Shown piece by piece: positions 6,459-8,643 of a stretch of 8,643 nucleotides of DNA; position 1 is the stretch's first letter, and every line of letters starts with the position of its first letter. Made by a program: the position numbers and the translations under genes. This DNA is from Bacteroidota bacterium. Lineage in GTDB: Bacteria > Bacteroidota > Bacteroidia > Chitinophagales > Chitinophagaceae. The stretch spans positions 1-8,643 of the forward strand of contig JAPLER010000238.1 in assembly GCA_026391115.1 (NCBI GenBank), read 5' to 3'. Below the pieces are notes generated by a model, which worked only from the letters and a program-made list of their open reading frames with translations, was not told the origin of the DNA and made no database searches.

Positions 6459-7517
6459 ATGGCTATCACAAAAATTACAGTTGAAGAATTTATTAAAATA
6501 CCTCAAGGTAGTTTTTTGTTGCTGGATGTTAGAAGCCCCAGTGAATTTGCACACGCTCATATTCCTTCGGCATATAATCTTCCTTTGTTTATTGATGAAG
6601 AGCGTAAAGTTGTTGGCACTACTTATAAACAACAAAGCAGAGAACAAGCTATTAAAATTGGTCTCACCTATTTTGGCACAAAGATGAATGTAATGCTGGA
6701 GCAAGTTGAGCAACTAATTACTGCAAACAAACTCGAACAAGATAATCATAAGCACATTTCTATTGTGGTGCATTGCTGGCGTGGAGGAATGCGAAGTGCA
6801 GGCGTGGCTTGGCTTTTAGATTTATATGGCTATAAAGTTTACACCATTGTGGGTGGTTACAAAGCTTTTAGAAACTGGGCATTGCATCAGTTTAATAAAG
6901 CATATCAATTTAAAGTAATTGCTGGCTATACAGGCAGTGGCAAAACAGCCATATTGCATACTCTAAAAAAACAAAACGAAACAATTATTGACTTAGAAGG
7001 TTTGGCTAAACACAAAGGTTCATCTTTTGGCAATCTTGCTGAAGTTGCATTGCCCACACAAGAAATGTTTGAAAACAAACTGGCTATTGAATTGTATCAG
7101 CATCAAGATAAATGTATTTGGATAGAAGATGAAAGCCAGCGTATTGGCAATATCAATATGCCTAACAATATCTTTAGTCAAAAACAAAATGCAAGCATTT
7201 ATTTTATGGATATTCCCTTTGAAGAAAGACTAGATTATATTGTTGAAGAATATGGCAAACACAGTAAAGAAAAGTTGGTAAATGCCATCATTAGAATTAA
7301 AAAAAGACTGGGTGGTTTAGATGCAAAGAATGCTATTAACTATTTATTGGACGATGATGTAAAAAGTAGTTTTGCCATTCTGTTGAAATACTATGATAAA
7401 TATTATTTAAGAGGATTACACAACAAAGAAAATATTCAAACAAATCTTACAACAATACAATGCAGCAAGGTGGATGCAGTTGCCAATGCCACTAAGCTAT
7501 TGCATTACAAGGTTTAA
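6459..7517 (+). CDS. selU: tRNA 2-selenouridine synthase (rhodanese + P-loop)
   Basis: 352 aa (E. coli SelU/MnmH, also YbbB, has 364). It replaces sulfur with selenium in the 2-thiouridine at the wobble position of Lys, Glu and Gln tRNAs, through a geranylated intermediate and using selenophosphate. Residues ~5-145 are a rhodanese domain: LLLDVRSPSEFAHAHIPSA, then the active-site loop CWRGGMRS with the catalytic Cys106, then VGGYKAFR. Residues ~150-350 are the P-loop part: GYTGSGKT (156-163), DLEGLAKHKGSSFG and WIEDESQRIG, all hallmarks of the family. All key residues are present. I choose the ATG at 6459 (MAITKITVEEF) over a TTG 9 nt upstream, because that TTG lies within the promoter-like element. 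selD follows after 9 nt and supplies its substrate, so the two form an operon. Confidence 0.97.
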   Translation: MAITKITVEEFIKIPQGSFLLLDVRSPSEFAHAHIPSAYNLPLFIDEERKVVGTTYKQQSREQAIKIGLTYFGTKMNVMLEQVEQLITANKLEQDNHKHISIVVHCWRGGMRSAGVAWLLDLYGYKVYTIVGGYKAFRNWALHQFNKAYQFKVIAGYTGSGKTAILHTLKKQNETIIDLEGLAKHKGSSFGNLAEVALPTQEMFENKLAIELYQHQDKCIWIEDESQRIGNINMPNNIFSQKQNASIYFMDIPFEERLDYIVEEYGKHSKEKLVNAIIRIKKRLGGLDAKNAINYLLDDDVKSSFAILLKYYDKYYLRGLHNKENIQTNLTTIQCSKVDAVANATKLLHYKV

Positions 7518-7526
7518 AATAATAAA

Positions 7527-8591
7527 ATGACACATACAGATATACAAAACATCAAGCTTACACAATACTCTCACGGTGCAGGTTGTGGTTGCAAAATTTC
7601 GCCCAAGGTTTTAGATCAAATTTTGGCATCTAATTTTTCTATGCCAGATAATGATAAACTGATTGTGGGCAATCATAGTAAAGATGATGCCGCTGTTTAT
7701 AATTTAGGCAATGGCACAGCATTGATTTCTACGACCGACTTCTTTATGCCTATTGTTGATGACCCTTACAACTTTGGTAGAATAGCCAGTGCCAATGCTA
7801 TTAGTGATGTGTATGCAATGGGTGGTAAACCTATTCTTGCTATTGCCATCTTGGGTTGGCCTATTAATGTATTGCCGCCAGAAGTAGCTCAAAAGGTAAT
7901 TGAAGGCAGCAGAAGTATTTGTTTAGAAGCTGGTATTTCTTTGGCTGGTGGACATAGTATCGATTCGCCAGAACCCATATTTGGCTTGGCTGTTAACGGT
8001 ATTGTGGATATAGAACACATCAAACAAAACAACACTGCACAAGTTGGAGATGTATTGTTTTTAACTAAGAAAATTGGTGTGGGTATTTTAACAACAGCAG
8101 AGAAAAAAGGTTTATTAAAAGAAGCACACCGAGCACTGGCTCCATTGCAAATGATGCAGTTGAATAAAATTGGTGAAGCATTGGGACAACTTGCAGCTGT
8201 TCACGCAATAACAGATGTTACAGGTTTTGGTTTGCTGGGGCATTTAACTGAAATGGCAGAAGGCAGTGGTGTTAGTGCCATTGTTAACTTTAGCAAAGTG
8301 CCATTGATAACACCTGAATTGCAATTTTATATCGACCATAAATCTATACCGGGTGGCACTAACAGAAACTGGGATAGTTATGGTAGTAAAATAGCATTTG
8401 CCAATGATGTTAATATTGATAATGCTAAAGCCATTTTAGCCGATCCGCAAACAAGTGGTGGTTTATTAATCGCTGTTGCACCAGAAGCTGCTGAGGAAAT
8501 AAGGCAGTTGCTGAATACTAATAACCTTTATGCAGAAACTATTGGACAAATAGTTGAACAAACAGAAAAAGCTATAAAAGTTGTTGCATAG
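7527..8591 (+). CDS. selD: Selenide, water dikinase (selenophosphate synthetase)
   Basis: 354 aa (E. coli 347). It converts selenide, ATP and water to selenophosphate, AMP and phosphate. It is close to E. coli SelD throughout. The N-terminal LTQYSHGAGCGCKISPKVL holds catalytic Cys20 (E. coli Cys17) and Lys23 (Lys20). The metal/ATP aspartates are Asp54 (KDDAAVY), Asp71 (STTDFFMP), Asp94 (AISDVYAMGG) and Asp230 (ITDVTGFG). GGHSIDSPEPIFGLAV and DPQTSGGLL complete the AIRS/PurM-like fold signature. The catalytic position is an ordinary cysteine (TGT), not selenocysteine. The gene starts 9 nt after selU and shares its promoter. With only selU beside it, the evident use of selenophosphate here is tRNA modification. 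Confidence 0.98.
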   Translation: MTHTDIQNIKLTQYSHGAGCGCKISPKVLDQILASNFSMPDNDKLIVGNHSKDDAAVYNLGNGTALISTTDFFMPIVDDPYNFGRIASANAISDVYAMGGKPILAIAILGWPINVLPPEVAQKVIEGSRSICLEAGISLAGGHSIDSPEPIFGLAVNGIVDIEHIKQNNTAQVGDVLFLTKKIGVGILTTAEKKGLLKEAHRALAPLQMMQLNKIGEALGQLAAVHAITDVTGFGLLGHLTEMAEGSGVSAIVNFSKVPLITPELQFYIDHKSIPGGTNRNWDSYGSKIAFANDVNIDNAKAILADPQTSGGLLIAVAPEAAEEIRQLLNTNNLYAETIGQIVEQTEKAIKVVA

Positions 8592-8605
8592 GCAAATTTA
8601 AAAAC

Positions 8606-8640
8606 CCACCGTTGCTGGTGAGTAACACCGGCAACGGTGG
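8606..8640 (-). terminator. Strong hairpin, intrinsic terminator oriented on the minus strand
   Basis: A 15-bp stem with one G-T pair encloses an AGTAA loop: left arm CCACCGTTGCTGGTG (8606-8620), right arm CACCGGCAACGGTGG (8626-8640). Reading the minus strand, the stem is followed by GTTTTTAAA (complement of 8596-8605), the classic T-tract. On the + strand the hairpin is followed by AAA, so it is a poor + terminator as far as visible. It probably ends a convergent gene to the right and may also protect the 3' end of the selD mRNA. Confidence 0.75.
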
Positions 8641-8643
8641 AAA

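Noticed and set aside
6429..6713. 94-aa minus-strand open frame over the selU start
   Set aside because: Antisense to the well-supported rhodanese domain of SelU, with no recognisable motif.
7587..7592. Selenocysteine at the SelD active site
   Set aside because: The catalytic position is encoded by TGT, not TGA, and no in-frame TGA occurs in the gene.

Overview
The window is an AT-rich piece of a Bacteroidota chromosome, probably from the Chitinophagaceae or a related family. Three signs support this. Genes lack clear Shine-Dalgarno sequences but have TAnnTTTG-type promoter elements just upstream. There are CCCCTCC/GGAGGGG-type interspersed repeats. The SelU, SelD and Bro-N proteins look like members commonly seen in this phylum. 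All genes I accept are on the + strand. The genus cannot be fixed from the sequence alone.

Region 1 (1-5066) is a tightly packed four-gene operon. It encodes an SMC/MukB-like coiled-coil ATPase (5' end cut by the window edge), a small TOPRIM-type nuclease, a probable kleisin and a MukE-like winged-helix protein. Consecutive genes overlap by 4, 8 and 14 nt. The set matches the components of a bacterial condensin of the Wadjet (JetABCD) / MksBEFG type. Characterised members extrude DNA loops and cut small circular DNA such as plasmids. Here the order is ATPase - nuclease - kleisin - MukE-like, which differs from the usual jetA-B-C-D, and the ATPase and nuclease look short. This is the most interesting content of the window.

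Region 2 (5067-6458) holds one gene, a Bro-N domain protein with a DinD-like C-terminal half (phage antirepressor / DNA-damage-inducible type). It lies between two direct copies of a ~106-bp interspersed repeat (5150-5255 and 6267-6372). A GT-rich degenerate repeat tract (about 6119-6200) follows the gene. This is accessory, repeat-flanked DNA between the defence-like operon and the housekeeping pair.

Region 3 (6459-8643) is a two-gene selenium operon: selU (mnmH, tRNA 2-selenouridine synthase) followed after 9 nt by selD (selenophosphate synthetase). SelD makes selenophosphate from selenide and ATP, and SelU uses it to convert 2-thiouridine to 2-selenouridine at the tRNA wobble position. No selenocysteine-insertion gene is present in this window. 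The window ends in a strong hairpin (8606-8640) whose T-tract lies on the minus strand. It therefore looks like the terminator of a convergent gene beyond the right edge.
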